Of a DNA stretch of 64,000 bases, positions 13,972-22,555 are shown in pieces (within the stretch, counting starts at the first letter, position 1; every line of letters begins with the position of its first letter). The stretch comes from Mycobacterium pinniadriaticum (GTDB lineage: Bacteria > Actinomycetota > Actinomycetes > Mycobacteriales > Mycobacteriaceae): contig NZ_JAPJDO010000005.1 of assembly GCF_026242045.1 (NCBI RefSeq), positions 62,001 to 126,000 on the forward strand. Direction: 5' to 3'. The position numbers and the translations under genes are program-made. The notes under the pieces are model-generated. The model did not search any database and was not told where the DNA came from. It saw only the letters and a program-made list of their open reading frames with translations.

Positions 13972-15303
13972 ATGGCAGCACCGGCCGACGCGGCCGATAC
14001 CGGCGCGATCGCGCGTCTGCGCGAGCAGGGCGTCGAGATCGTCGCCGGTTCGATAACCGATCTGGCGGGCGTAACTCGTGCCAAATATGTTCCGGTGCAA
14101 CGACTCACCGCGTTCGAGCGCTCGGGCATGGGGGCATCGCCATCGTGGAGTGTGTTCTGCGCGGACACCGGAATCGCGTCCGTACCCGGTATCGGTGTCG
14201 TCGGCGATCTGCGAATCCGGATATCCGGCGACGACGTGCGCGTCATCTCCGACGGGGTGGGCTGGGCGCCGGGCGGCTTGTTCGACCAGTCCGGGCAGCC
14301 CTCGCCGCTGTGTACCAGGGCATTGCTGGCCCGCGTCGAAGCCGCCCTCGCCGAACGCGGGCTCTCGGCGCGGGTCGGCGCCGAGATCGAGTGCACGCTG
14401 CTGTCCGGTCAGGGCGGTCATGCCTCGGATGAGACCTGGACACCGTATGGCCTGCGGACGTCGCTGGACAGGTCGGGCTTCCTGCTCGACGTGGTTCGCG
14501 ACGCCGAGCGCACCGGCCTGGGGATCGAGCAATTGCACACCGAATACGGCCACGACCAGTTCGAGGTCTCGTTGGCTCCGGATAGCCCGGTTGCCGCAGC
14601 CGACGCGGTGGTCCTGGCCCGAATCGTGTTGAGTCGCGCGGCCCGCCGGCACGGAATGACGATCTCCTTCGCGCCGGTCGCGTTCGCCGACGATGCGGGT
14701 AACGGTGCCCACGTGCACGTATCGTTGTCCGACGCCGAGGGGCCGCTGCTCGCCGGCGGGGACGGGCCGCACGGCATCCGGTCGGCCGGTGGCGCCGCCA
14801 TCGGCGGAATATTGGCCGCGCTACCGGACCTGATCGGCCTCTATGCCGGCTCGGTGCTGTCCGCGCTGCGCCTGAAACCGGGCAACTGGGCCGGTGGTTC
14901 GGCGTGCTGGGGTCTGGAGAACCGGGAAGCGGCCGTGCGGTTCATCGCGGGCAGTCCCGCCAATCCGCACGGTGCCAACGTCGAACTGAAGATCATCGAC
15001 GGTACGGCCAATCCGTACCTGGCGATCGCAGCGATGCTCGGCAGCGCGCTGCGCGGTATCGATCTCGGTTTCGAGTTACCGCCCGAGGTGACCGGAAATC
15101 CGATGACCTCCGGAGCGCCCCCGCTGCCCACCGATCTCGGCGACATCCTCGATACCTTCGAGTCCAGTGCGGTCAGCGCGGAGTTGCTCAGTGCACCGAT
15201 TGTGCGGGGCGTTGCGGCGGTGCGCCGCTACGAGCTCTACAACTATGGCGACCGGCCGGCCGCCGAGGTCGTCGAGGCGCTTCGGCTGGCCTGGACCTGT
15301 TGA
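13972..15303 (+). CDS. Glutamine-synthetase-like ligase
   Basis: The 443-residue protein has the glutamine synthetase catalytic barrel: 'GAEIECTLL' and 'EYGHDQFEVSLA' (metal-binding glutamates), 'GNGAHVHVSLS' (ATP/metal histidines), 'RLKPGNWAGGSACWGLENREA' and 'NVELKIIDGTANPYLA'. It differs from housekeeping GlnA in the active-site loops and lacks the GlnA adenylylation region, so it more likely ligates glutamate to an amine (PuuA-like) or a related substrate. An in-frame ATG at 13909 exists, but ATG at 13972 has a near-perfect ribosome-binding site (AGGAGGTG) and is preferred. Confidence 0.82.
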   Translation: MAAPADAADTGAIARLREQGVEIVAGSITDLAGVTRAKYVPVQRLTAFERSGMGASPSWSVFCADTGIASVPGIGVVGDLRIRISGDDVRVISDGVGWAPGGLFDQSGQPSPLCTRALLARVEAALAERGLSARVGAEIECTLLSGQGGHASDETWTPYGLRTSLDRSGFLLDVVRDAERTGLGIEQLHTEYGHDQFEVSLAPDSPVAAADAVVLARIVLSRAARRHGMTISFAPVAFADDAGNGAHVHVSLSDAEGPLLAGGDGPHGIRSAGGAAIGGILAALPDLIGLYAGSVLSALRLKPGNWAGGSACWGLENREAAVRFIAGSPANPHGANVELKIIDGTANPYLAIAAMLGSALRGIDLGFELPPEVTGNPMTSGAPPLPTDLGDILDTFESSAVSAELLSAPIVRGVAAVRRYELYNYGDRPAAEVVEALRLAWTC

Positions 15304-15326
15304 GCCGCGGCCAGATCGACGGCTCA
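15301..15326. terminator. Candidate bidirectional hairpin between convergent genes
   Basis: TGAGCCG (15301-15307) and CGGCTCA (15320-15326) are perfect inverted repeats around a 12-base loop. They include the stop codons of both convergent genes. There is no T-tract, so this is only a candidate. Confidence 0.3.
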
Positions 15327-15956
15327 GGACTTGTCGGGGTCTTTCCCCTCGGTCATGTGGATCTGCTCGGTCGGCTCGTCGCGCTCGGCGGTCGCCACGG
15401 CCGAGGTGTGCTCCTCGGCCGCCGTGGCGGATTCGGTGCCACCCAGCCCGGCGATGGGGCCGGTGCGCTCGTCCTCGCGGACGGCGTCGAACACGTCGGT
15501 CTCGCTGCCGTCTTCCCGGCGGCGCGGCTCATCGGGCCGCTTCCGGTCGACCAGGAAGCGGCCGATGGCGACCGCGGCGATGGCCGGGATGAACACCATC
15601 AGCGCGGTGAACGCCGCGAACGTGGTGATCTCGCTGATCAGGCCCTCGGCGTAGACGTTCTTGTAGAACAGCGAGACGACCCAGGTGATTAGGCCGCTGA
15701 CAAACCCGGCGACGAGGCCGGCCAGCAGCCAGGTCATGGCCAGATCGCGTCGGCGGTCCGGGTCGGGGTTGGCGTTGGCGTCGGCGCGGCCGTCGATCAA
15801 ACCCCAGAGGAACGACCCGATGCCGAACAGCGCGACCAGCACGATGCTGATCAAACCGGCCTTCGTCTCGTAGATGTTGATCAGCGTGCCCTGCCCCAGA
15901 CGGACGATCACCATGCCGGCAGCGAACGCCAGTCCGCGCAACATCCACGTAGTCAT
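15324..15956 (-). CDS. B-4DMT-type membrane protein
   Basis: The 210-residue protein has four membrane segments in the first 140 residues (about 5-22, 32-52, 72-95, 112-134) and an acidic, charged C-terminal tail (about 140-210). It matches the actinobacterial B-4DMT family (four-helix relatives of drug/metabolite transporters; Rv2536-like), which usually sits divergent from pepQ-efp as here. The transported substrate is unknown. Start and pepQ start are only 33 bases apart. Confidence 0.75.
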   Translation of the reverse strand: MTTWMLRGLAFAAGMVIVRLGQGTLINIYETKAGLISIVLVALFGIGSFLWGLIDGRADANANPDPDRRRDLAMTWLLAGLVAGFVSGLITWVVSLFYKNVYAEGLISEITTFAAFTALMVFIPAIAAVAIGRFLVDRKRPDEPRRREDGSETDVFDAVREDERTGPIAGLGGTESATAAEEHTSAVATAERDEPTEQIHMTEGKDPDKS

Positions 15957-15964
15957 GAGTAGGC

Positions 15965-15981
15965 AGCGTAGCGAGTAGCGT
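15965..15981. promoter_or_regulatory. Back-to-back -10 boxes of divergent leaderless promoters
   Basis: On the minus strand TACGCT (15970-15965) lies 8 bases before the ATG of the B-4DMT gene. On the plus strand TAGCGT (15976-15981) lies 8 bases before the pepQ GTG. Only 5 bases separate the two boxes, so each promoter's upstream region would lie inside the other transcription unit. Confidence 0.4.
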
Positions 15982-15989
15982 CAGCGACC

Positions 15990-17081
15990 GTGACACATTC
16001 CCAACGCCGAGAGCGGCTGGCCGCCCGGCTGGCAGCCGACGGGCTGGATGCGATTCTCGTCAGCGACCTGGTCAACGTGCGCTATCTGTCCGGTTTCACC
16101 GGTTCACATGCGGCCTTGTTGGTGTTCGCTGGCGACACGCCGACGGTGCTGGCCACCGATGCCCGCTACCGGACGCAGGCGGCCCACCAGGCTCCCGATC
16201 TGGAAACGGTCATCGAACGGGCCTGCGGTCGGCACCTGGTCGGGCGAGCCGTCGCCGACGGTGCCGCTCGGATCGGATTCGAAAGCCACGTGGTCACCGT
16301 CGACGGTTTCGACGTCCTGGCCCGTGAGCTGGACGAACATCCCGGCGCCGAGCTGGTGCGCGCGTCGGGCACCGTTGAGGCGCTCCGCGAGATCAAGGAT
16401 GCCGGGGAGGTCGCGCTGCTGCGCCTGGCGTGTGAGGCCGCCGACGCGGCCCTGGCCGACCTGGTGGGCGGTGGCGGTCTGCGCCCGGGACGCACGGAAC
16501 GTGAGGTCGGCCGCCAGTTGGAGGCGATGATGCTCTCCCACGGCGCCGACGGGCCCTCGTTCGAGACGATCGTGGCCGCGGGCGCCAACTCCGCGATCCC
16601 GCATCACCGGCCCACCGATGCCGTGCTGGCCGCCGGTGACTTCGTCAAGATCGACTTCGGCGCACTGGTCGGCGGCTACCACTCGGACATGACGCGCACC
16701 TTCGTGCTCGGCGCCGCGGCCGACTGGCAGCTGGAGATCTACGGGCTGGTGGCAGCCGCACAACGGGCCGGCCGCAATGCCCTCGACGCCGGAGCGGAGC
16801 TTCGCGATGTCGACGGTGCCTCACGACAGGTGATCGTCGATGCCGGTTACGGCGACCACTTCGGACACGGCCTCGGTCACGGGGTCGGATTGCAGATCCA
16901 CGAAGCGCCGGGAATCAACTCCGCGGCCGCCGGTACACTGCTTGCTGGCTCCGTGGTGACCGTGGAACCCGGTGTCTACCTGCCCGACCGTGGCGGTGTC
17001 CGCATCGAGGACACTCTGGTCGTCGGCGAACGAAGCCCCGAATTACTGACCCGGTTCCCCAAGGAACTCACGGTCCTCTAA
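15990..17081 (+). CDS. pepQ: M24-family aminopeptidase P / Xaa-Pro dipeptidase
   Basis: The 363-residue cytoplasmic metallopeptidase has an N-terminal creatinase-like domain (about 1-130) and a C-terminal pita-bread domain. The five metal ligands are visible: Asp in '[19 protein letters not shown]' (both aspartates), His in '[14 protein letters not shown]', Glu in 'TVEPGVYLP' and Glu in '[10 protein letters not shown]'. It is expected to cleave peptide bonds before proline. The upstream neighbour of efp, it follows the usual actinobacterial order pepQ-efp-nusB, which suggests a shared transcript; efp begins 40 bases after its stop. Confidence 0.92.
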   Translation: MTHSQRRERLAARLAADGLDAILVSDLVNVRYLSGFTGSHAALLVFAGDTPTVLATDARYRTQAAHQAPDLETVIERACGRHLVGRAVADGAARIGFESHVVTVDGFDVLARELDEHPGAELVRASGTVEALREIKDAGEVALLRLACEAADAALADLVGGGGLRPGRTEREVGRQLEAMMLSHGADGPSFETIVAAGANSAIPHHRPTDAVLAAGDFVKIDFGALVGGYHSDMTRTFVLGAAADWQLEIYGLVAAAQRAGRNALDAGAELRDVDGASRQVIVDAGYGDHFGHGLGHGVGLQIHEAPGINSAAAGTLLAGSVVTVEPGVYLPDRGGVRIEDTLVVGERSPELLTRFPKELTVL

Positions 17082-17121
17082 GGACCAGTTAGACCCCGAA
17101 AGACGAGGAGAACGACCGACC

Positions 17122-17685
17122 GTGGCATCCACTGCCGATTTCAAGAACGGCCTTGTGCTGAACATCGACGGCCAGCTCTGGCAGATCATCGAGTTCCAGC
17201 ACGTCAAACCGGGTAAGGGCCCGGCGTTCGTGCGCACCAAGCTCAAGAACGTGCTCTCCGGCAAGGTCGTCGACAAGACCTACAACGCCGGGGTGAAGGT
17301 GGAGACCGCGACCGTCGACCGGCGCGACGCCACCTACCTCTACCGGGACGGCTCGGACTTCGTGTTCATGGACTCCGAGGACTTCGAGCAGCACCCGCTG
17401 CCGGAACCGCTGGTGGGCCGCCTGGCCGGGTTCCTCTTGGAGGGCATGCCGGTGCAGATCGCGTTCAACGAGGGCTCCCCGCTGTACCTGGAGCTTCCGG
17501 TCACCGTCGAGCTCGAGGTCAGCCACACCGAGCCGGGGCTGCAGGGGGACCGCTCCAGTGCGGGCACCAAGCCCGCGACGCTGGAGACCGGGGCCGAGAT
17601 CCAGGTTCCGCTGTTCATCAACACCGGCGACAAACTCAAGGTGGATTCCCGCGACGGCAGCTACCTCGGGCGTGTGAACGCCTGA
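17122..17685 (+). CDS. efp: Elongation factor P
   Basis: The 187-residue factor relieves ribosome stalling at polyproline stretches. It has three beta-barrel domains: a KOW-like domain (1-65) with the loop '[17 protein letters not shown]', whose lysine is the position modified in some bacteria, then two OB folds (about 66-127 and 130-187) ending in '[21 protein letters not shown]'. The GTG start has GAGGAGAA upstream. nusB begins one base after the stop. Confidence 0.97.
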   Translation: MASTADFKNGLVLNIDGQLWQIIEFQHVKPGKGPAFVRTKLKNVLSGKVVDKTYNAGVKVETATVDRRDATYLYRDGSDFVFMDSEDFEQHPLPEPLVGRLAGFLLEGMPVQIAFNEGSPLYLELPVTVELEVSHTEPGLQGDRSSAGTKPATLETGAEIQVPLFINTGDKLKVDSRDGSYLGRVNA

Positions 17686-17686
17686 T

Positions 17687-18169
17687 ATGGCCGACCGCAA
17701 GGCCGACAAGGGTCGGCACCAGGCGCGCAAGCGCGCCGTCGATCTGCTCTTCGAAGCGGAGGCGCGGGGGCTGACCCCGGCGGAGGTCGCCGACGCGCGC
17801 ATCGCGCTGGCCGAGGCCAACGCGGGAGTGTCGGCGCTCAACCCGTACACGGTGACCGTGGCCCGGGGTGTGGCCATCCACGCCGCTCACATCGACGAGT
17901 TGATCACCTCGCACCTGCAGGGCTGGACGCTGGAGCGGCTGCCCGCGGTGGACCGCGCGATCCTGCGGGTCGCGGTCTGGGAGCTGCTGCACGCCGAGGA
18001 TGTTCCCGAACCGGTCGCCGTCGACGAGGCGGTCGAACTGGCCAAGGAACTGTCCACCGACGAGTCGCCCGGCTTCGTCAACGGGGTGCTGGGCCAGGTC
18101 ATGCTGGTTACTCCGCAGATTCGCGCGGCCGCCGCGGCGGTCCGGGGCGCCACCACCCCCGAGGCGTAA
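17687..18169 (+). CDS. nusB: Transcription antitermination factor NusB
   Basis: The 160-residue all-helical RNA-binding protein partners NusE (S10) in rRNA antitermination. Motifs: '[20 protein letters not shown]' at the N-terminus, '[12 protein letters not shown]', '[20 protein letters not shown]', '[27 protein letters not shown]'. It is slightly longer than E. coli NusB because of a C-terminal Ala-rich tail, as in other mycobacteria. Confidence 0.96.
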   Translation: MADRKADKGRHQARKRAVDLLFEAEARGLTPAEVADARIALAEANAGVSALNPYTVTVARGVAIHAAHIDELITSHLQGWTLERLPAVDRAILRVAVWELLHAEDVPEPVAVDEAVELAKELSTDESPGFVNGVLGQVMLVTPQIRAAAAAVRGATTPEA

Positions 18170-18172
18170 CCT
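18167..18172 (+). promoter_or_regulatory. -10 box overlapping nusB stop codon
   Basis: TAACCT includes the nusB stop TAA and ends 6 bases before the tetR ATG, the ideal spacing for a leaderless transcript. Confidence 0.4.
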
Positions 18173-18178
18173 CGCCGC

Positions 18179-18715
18179 ATGCTGGCCGCGACCGATTGGG
18201 TGGAGGCGGGTTTCTCGCTGCTCGCCACCGACGGCGTCAAAGGGTTGACCCTCGAGCGGCTGTGCCGCCGGGCCGGCGCGACCAAGGGCAGCTTCTACTG
18301 GCACTTCGCCGATCTGGCCGCCTACCGGGCCGCGCTGGTGGACACCTGGGCGGAGCTGCACGACAGCGACCGCGCCGACATCACGGCGGGCGCCGATCTG
18401 CCGCCGCGGGAGCGGCTCGCCCGGATGATGGGAGTTCTTCTCGGAGAACGGCATTGGATGCTGGAGCGGGCGATGCGGGAGTGGGCGCGGTCGGACGCCG
18501 AGGTGGCCGTGGCCGTGGCATCCTCCGATCGCCGGGTGCGCCGCGCGGTGCGGCAGGCCTATCTCGATGAGGGATTCAGCGCCGCGGATGCCGAGGTGCG
18601 GGCGGACGCGACCTTCGCGGCCGGCGTCGGGTTTCTGCACCTGTCGGATTCGGCGCCCGGTGCGAAAGCCGCCGTGCAACAGCAGCGGTTCCTGGAGATC
18701 ATGTTGCGACGCTGA
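18179..18715 (+). CDS. TetR-family transcriptional regulator
   Basis: The 178-residue protein has an N-terminal TetR DNA-binding domain: a first helix, then the helix-turn-helix 'GLTLERLCRRAGATKGSFYWHFADLAAYRAAL' region (about 24-55). The helical ligand-binding domain has no recognisable specificity. The gene is followed 2 bases after its stop by a perfect palindrome (18718-18735) that abuts the -10 box of the next gene, so the likely target is the downstream flavin enzyme gene. It probably works as a ligand-relieved repressor; the ligand is unknown. Confidence 0.88.
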   Translation: MLAATDWVEAGFSLLATDGVKGLTLERLCRRAGATKGSFYWHFADLAAYRAALVDTWAELHDSDRADITAGADLPPRERLARMMGVLLGERHWMLERAMREWARSDAEVAVAVASSDRRVRRAVRQAYLDEGFSAADAEVRADATFAAGVGFLHLSDSAPGAKAAVQQQRFLEIMLRR

Positions 18716-18717
18716 TT

Positions 18718-18741
18718 CCATACTTTTTAGTATGGTAGCGT
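18718..18741 (+). promoter_or_regulatory. Operator-like palindrome and -10 box of the flavin-enzyme gene
   Basis: CCATACT (18718-18724), TTTT, AGTATGG (18729-18735) form a perfect inverted repeat with 7-base arms. The next bases TAGCGT (18736-18741) fit a TANNNT -10 box placed 6 bases before the GTG at 18748. A repressor on the palindrome would block the spacer and -10 region. TetR is the obvious candidate. Confidence 0.6.
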
Positions 18742-18747
18742 CGGGCC

Positions 18748-19923
18748 GTGCTGCCGATCAGCGACGAATTCGTCGCATGCCTGGCCCAGCGGGCGGCCGA
18801 GGCCGAGGATCTGCGACGGCTGCCCGACGCCACGATCGCCGACTTCCGGGCCAGTGGCATGGGCCGGTTGCTGCTGCCGGCGCGCTACGGCGGTGAGCAG
18901 GCACCGTTCCCGGCGATTCTCGAGCCGGTGCGCATGATGGCGCACGGCTGCGTCTCCAGCTCCTGGACGCTGGGGTTCTACATCCTGCACAACTGGATGC
19001 TGGCGCTGTTCGATGAGCGGGCCCAGGACGAGGTGTTCGCCGACGGGCCGGTGCTGTGCCCCGCGCCGCTGGCCCCGACCGGCCGCGGTGTGCCGGTCGA
19101 CGGTGGGGTGCTGCTGTCGGGTCGGTGGTCGTGGGCGACCGGGATCATGGCGGCGGACTGGGTGATGGTCGGTGCCCTGTGTGGGGCCGGAGCCGCTGGG
19201 CCGGCGACATCAGGCAGCGATGATGGTCTTTATCCGGCGCTGGCCCTGTTGCCCGCCGAAGCCGTTACCGTCGAGGACGTCTGGCACACCGACGGGATGC
19301 GGGGAACCGGATCCCACGACGTCGTCGTCACTGACGCCTTCGTCCCCGGGCATCGGCTGGTCAAGGTCACCGATATCTACGGCGGCACCGCGCCGGGCGC
19401 GGCGCTGCACGATGCGACGGCCTATCGCTGGCCAATGGTGCCCGCGCTGGCGCTGCTGGCGGCCATGCCCGCCCTCGGCGCGGCCGAATATGTCGCCGAC
19501 CTGTTCGCCACCCGCCTCGGTGAGCGGGTGCTGGCCTACTCCGGGGTGGTCCAGAAGCAGCAGCCTGCCGCGCAGATCCGCCTGGGGGATGCGCGGGTCC
19601 GACTGCGTGCGCTACACGGCCTGCTCGGCGACACCGTCGCCATGATCGAGACGATGGTCACCGAGGGTGCCCGCATTCCGCGGGCGGTGCGCGCGCAGGC
19701 CCGGGTGGCGGCCGCGCACATCGTGCACGAGTCCCGGGCGGTCATCGCCGACCTGCTCGAATCATCCGGCGCCAGTGCGCATTTCCTGCACAACCCGCTG
19801 CAGCGGGCCAAGCGCGACGTCGATGTCATCTCCGGCCACGTCGTGTTCGACTACGACGTGAGCCGGGAGCTGGCCGGCGCGCTGGAGATCGGGGTTCCGA
19901 TCTCGCCGTTCGCGATGGTCTAG
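18748..19923 (+). CDS. Acyl-CoA dehydrogenase-fold flavin oxidoreductase (group D monooxygenase-like)
   Basis: The 391-residue protein has the acyl-CoA dehydrogenase architecture: an N-terminal helical domain (about 1-115), a central beta domain with 'LSGRWSWATGIMAADWVMVG' and 'TDGMRGTGSHDVVVTDAFVPGHR', and a C-terminal helical domain ending in 'HVVFDYDVSRELAGAL'. The 'SGRWSWATG' and 'GTGSHDV' motifs are typical of flavin-dependent hydroxylases of the HsaA/HpaB type rather than of true dehydrogenases. No reductase component is adjacent. A GTG start at 18748 fits the leaderless promoter. The substrate is unknown; control by the upstream TetR is likely. Confidence 0.78.
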   Translation: MLPISDEFVACLAQRAAEAEDLRRLPDATIADFRASGMGRLLLPARYGGEQAPFPAILEPVRMMAHGCVSSSWTLGFYILHNWMLALFDERAQDEVFADGPVLCPAPLAPTGRGVPVDGGVLLSGRWSWATGIMAADWVMVGALCGAGAAGPATSGSDDGLYPALALLPAEAVTVEDVWHTDGMRGTGSHDVVVTDAFVPGHRLVKVTDIYGGTAPGAALHDATAYRWPMVPALALLAAMPALGAAEYVADLFATRLGERVLAYSGVVQKQQPAAQIRLGDARVRLRALHGLLGDTVAMIETMVTEGARIPRAVRAQARVAAAHIVHESRAVIADLLESSGASAHFLHNPLQRAKRDVDVISGHVVFDYDVSRELAGALEIGVPISPFAMV

Positions 19924-21122
19924 AGACCCAACCCGGAGTAGGTGCGGCGCACGAATCTCGGCTGTACCGACTGCAGTTTGGCCAGCGAGGTGTTGCCCGC
20001 GACCGCCGCGGCCGCGGCGGTCAAGTCGGGATAGTTCTGGATCAGGTAGATCACGATCAGGTCGTTCGACGGGTCGGCCTGCCACCAGGTTCCGTACGCG
20101 CCGGGCCAGCTGAACGTGCCCAGCCCGCCCGGGCCGAACAGCTGCGCCGACTTGGCCGGATCGGTGACCACCGACAAATTCAGTCCGAAACCGCGGCCCA
20201 CCCAGAACGGCTGGCCGAGGAACGGCTGGCGCTTCTGCTCATCGGTCAGCCGGTCGGTACGCATCAGCCGCGCGGACTGCTCGGAGAGCACCCGGACCCC
20301 GTCGACTTCACCGTCGCCCAACAACATTCGGGCGAACCGCAGATAGTCGTCGACCGTCGACACCAGGCCGGCCCCGCCCTGGCAGAACCGGGGTTCGGTC
20401 ACCGGTATCGGCCCCATCGCGTCGTGCTGCAGCCCGCTGGCGGGGTCGAGCCGATACATGGTGGCCGCGCGGGCCCGCTTGTCGGGGGTGATGAAGAATC
20501 CGGTGTCGGTCATGCCGAGCGGCTCGAGGACCCGCTCTGCGAGCACAGTGTGCAGCGGTTTGCCCTCGATCCGCGACAGGGCGATGCCGAGCACATCGGT
20601 GGCCTGGCTGTAGGTGAGCAGCTCGCCGGGCTGGTGCACCAACGGCAACTGGGCGATTTCGGCGAGCCAGTGATCTTGATCCTGGCGCAGCGACACCTTG
20701 CCGTAGGCCCGGCTGATCGGGCCGAGCACCGAGAACGCATAGGCCAGGCCGCTGCGGTGGGTCATCAGATCGTCGATGGTGATCGGCCGCCGGGCCGCGA
20801 CGGTGCGGTCCAGTGGGCCGGTCGGGTCGACGAGTACCTGCATGTCTGCCAGTTCCGGCAACCAGCGGCTGACCGGGTCCGACAGCGCGAGCCTGCCCTC
20901 CTCGACGAGGGACAGTGCCGCGGCCACCGTCACCGGCTTGGTCATCGAGGCGATCCGGAAGATCGTGTCGCGCTGCATCGGTAACCCGGCTTCGACATCG
21001 CGGTAGCCGATCTCGTTGACCTGCAGCACATTTCCGCGCTGATACACCAGAGTGACGGCGCCGGCCAGTAGCCCGGCATCCACCGCCTGCACGACAGAGG
21101 TGCGATTGTCCGCGAGATTCAC
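19920..21122 (-). CDS. Serine hydrolase (beta-lactamase / EstB-like)
   Basis: The 400-residue protein has the SxxK motif of class C beta-lactamase-like esterases and DD-peptidases at S59-M-T-K62 ('RIASMTKP'). A tyrosine motif 'YSQATDVLG' takes the place of YxN, and 'FSWPGAYGTWWQADP' contains the usual C-terminal glycine/tryptophan region. No signal peptide is evident, so a cytoplasmic esterase or lactonase role is more likely than cell-wall work. The 3' end overlaps the convergent gene by 4 bases. It overlaps the upstream methyltransferase gene by 4 bases, so the two form a minus-strand operon. Confidence 0.85.
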   Translation of the reverse strand: MNLADNRTSVVQAVDAGLLAGAVTLVYQRGNVLQVNEIGYRDVEAGLPMQRDTIFRIASMTKPVTVAAALSLVEEGRLALSDPVSRWLPELADMQVLVDPTGPLDRTVAARRPITIDDLMTHRSGLAYAFSVLGPISRAYGKVSLRQDQDHWLAEIAQLPLVHQPGELLTYSQATDVLGIALSRIEGKPLHTVLAERVLEPLGMTDTGFFITPDKRARAATMYRLDPASGLQHDAMGPIPVTEPRFCQGGAGLVSTVDDYLRFARMLLGDGEVDGVRVLSEQSARLMRTDRLTDEQKRQPFLGQPFWVGRGFGLNLSVVTDPAKSAQLFGPGGLGTFSWPGAYGTWWQADPSNDLIVIYLIQNYPDLTAAAAAVAGNTSLAKLQSVQPRFVRRTYSGLGL

Positions 21123-21817
21123 CGGGGGGATTCTACTGACGGGCGCTGCGCCACCACGAGCCAGAAGCCCATGTCGACGCCGTCCGGGCGGTGCACGGTG
21201 CTCGGCGTCACCGAGTCGACAGTCCAGCCTGCGGCGCCCAGGATGGTGCGCAGCGCCGACTCGCTGACCGCGCGCTGACCGCGCATCGGGTCGTCGTTGG
21301 CCTCGGAGAAACAGGCGATCAACAGCCGCGCACCGGGCCGGGCGGCGCGGCAGGCCGAAGCCGCGTAGGCGGCCTTGGCGTCCTCGTCGAGGCAGTGGAA
21401 CATGCCGCTGTCGACGATGGTGTCGAAGGCGTCGTGGTAGCCGGCGAGCTCGGCGGCATCGGCCACCGCGAATCTGACATCGACGTCGGCGTCGGCGGCC
21501 CGGCGTTCGGCGGTGATCAGGGCGGTCGGGGAGATGTCGAGCGCGGTGACGTGATGGCCGTGCCGGGCCAGGTAGATCGCGTTGTCGCCCAGCCCGCAGC
21601 CGATGTCGAGGACGGCGCCGGAGATCAGGCCCTGCTGCTGCCAGGTGACGACGCTTTCCTTGGGGCCCTTGGTGTCCCAGGGAACGGATGTGACGGGAGG
21701 GATTCCCGGCGCCGGGCTCTCGCCGCGATAGAGGGCATCGAAGTCCCAGTGGGAGGGAGGTGGCGTGGTCACCTGATCGAGGCTAGCCGTCGACACACCA
21801 TCGCGGTTGGGGCTCAT
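21119..21817 (-). CDS. Class I SAM-dependent methyltransferase
   Basis: The 232-residue protein has the SAM-binding motif I 'VLDIGCGLGDNAIYLA', acidic motif II 'VTALDIS', 'FAVADAAELAGYHDAFDTIVDSGMFHCL' (motifs III-IV) and 'RPGARLLIACFSE'. It resembles small thiol or metalloid methyltransferases (TPMT-like), but the acceptor is unknown. It is the first gene of a two-gene minus-strand operon with the serine hydrolase and is divergent from pyrR. Confidence 0.85.
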   Translation of the reverse strand: MSPNRDGVSTASLDQVTTPPPSHWDFDALYRGESPAPGIPPVTSVPWDTKGPKESVVTWQQQGLISGAVLDIGCGLGDNAIYLARHGHHVTALDISPTALITAERRAADADVDVRFAVADAAELAGYHDAFDTIVDSGMFHCLDEDAKAAYAASACRAARPGARLLIACFSEANDDPMRGQRAVSESALRTILGAAGWTVDSVTPSTVHRPDGVDMGFWLVVAQRPSVESPR

Positions 21818-21853
21818 GGTCCGGTGAGTGCTAAGCTGCCCGGCAGTTCGACA

Positions 21854-21890
21854 TCCTTTAACGATCCGTCCAGAGAGGCGGAGAAGGAGG
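21854..21890 (+). promoter_or_regulatory. PyrR-binding RNA hairpin sequestering the pyrR ribosome-binding site
   Basis: The leader contains TCCAGAGAGGC (21869-21879), the core of the PyrR-binding consensus known from Bacillus. It folds as CCG/CGG plus CC/GG stems around an AGAGA loop with one bulged U. A lower stem pairs TCCTT (21854-21858) with AAGGA (21884-21888), which is the ribosome-binding site AAGGAGG itself. PyrR-dependent translational repression is documented for M. smegmatis pyr mRNA. A candidate -10 box TAAGCT at 21832-21837 would start the transcript near 21844. Confidence 0.7.
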
Positions 21891-21902
21891 TCCGGTCAGC
21901 TC

Positions 21903-22469
21903 GTGGGCGCAGACGACCGTGAATTGATGTCCGGTGCGGACGTCGGTAGAACCGTTTCCCGCATCGCCCACCAGATCATCGAGAAGACCGCCCTGGATGC
22001 CCCCGACGCGCCCCGCGTCATCCTGCTCGGCATACCGACGAGGGGTGTCACCCTGGCCCACCGGCTGGCCACCAAGATCAACGAGTTCTCCGGCGTGACG
22101 CTGCCCTGCGGTGGCCTCGACATCACGCTGTACCGCGACGACCTCGACTTCAAGCCGCCGCGCGCACTGGAGGAGACTTCGATCCCGACGGGCGGCATCG
22201 ACGGCGCGCTGGTGATTCTCGTCGACGATGTGCTCTACACCGGCCGCTCGGTTCGCTCGGCGCTGGATGCCCTGCGCGACATCGGCCGGCCGAAGGCGGT
22301 GCAGCTGGCGGTTCTCGTCGACCGCGGCCACCGCGAGCTGCCGCTGCGGGCGGACTACGTCGGCAAGAACGTGCCCACGTCGCGCAGCGAGAACGTCAAG
22401 GTGCGGCTGATGGAAGACGACGACGTCGAAGGCATCTGGATCGCACCGCAGGGAGGGCCGGCCCGCTGA
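21903..22469 (+). CDS. pyrR: Bifunctional PyrR: pyr operon regulator / uracil phosphoribosyltransferase
   Basis: The 188-residue protein has a type I phosphoribosyltransferase fold with the PRPP-binding loop '[18 protein letters not shown]' and the early '[14 protein letters not shown]'. Family members bind pyr mRNA when UMP is high and have uracil phosphoribosyltransferase activity. The GTG at 21903 lies 12 bases after AAGGAGG, longer than usual spacing; no other start is in frame between them, and the next is ATG at 21927. The gene heads the pyr cluster and its own leader contains the expected PyrR target. Confidence 0.95.
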   Translation: MGADDRELMSGADVGRTVSRIAHQIIEKTALDAPDAPRVILLGIPTRGVTLAHRLATKINEFSGVTLPCGGLDITLYRDDLDFKPPRALEETSIPTGGIDGALVILVDDVLYTGRSVRSALDALRDIGRPKAVQLAVLVDRGHRELPLRADYVGKNVPTSRSENVKVRLMEDDDVEGIWIAPQGGPAR

Positions 22470-22555
22470 TGAGCGCTTGCGCGAAGAAGAGACGGTCAGT
22501 GATGAGCGCTTGCGCGAAGAAGAGACGGTCAGTGATGAGCGCTTGCGCGAAGAAC
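22467..22555 (+). repeat. 33-base tandem repeat between pyrR and pyrB
   Basis: Two identical 33-base units (22467-22499, 22500-22532) and a 22-base partial third unit (from 22533) each begin TGATGAGCGCTTGCGCGAAG. The first unit begins with the pyrR stop codon and the last runs to just before the pyrB start. Because 33 is divisible by three, the array is open in the pyrB frame (an 11-residue repeat containing SDERLREE). This is not a CRISPR array: there are no spacers. Confidence 0.9.

Noticed and set aside
22467..22555. CRISPR-like array
   Set aside because: Units are directly adjacent with no spacers; it is a simple tandem repeat.
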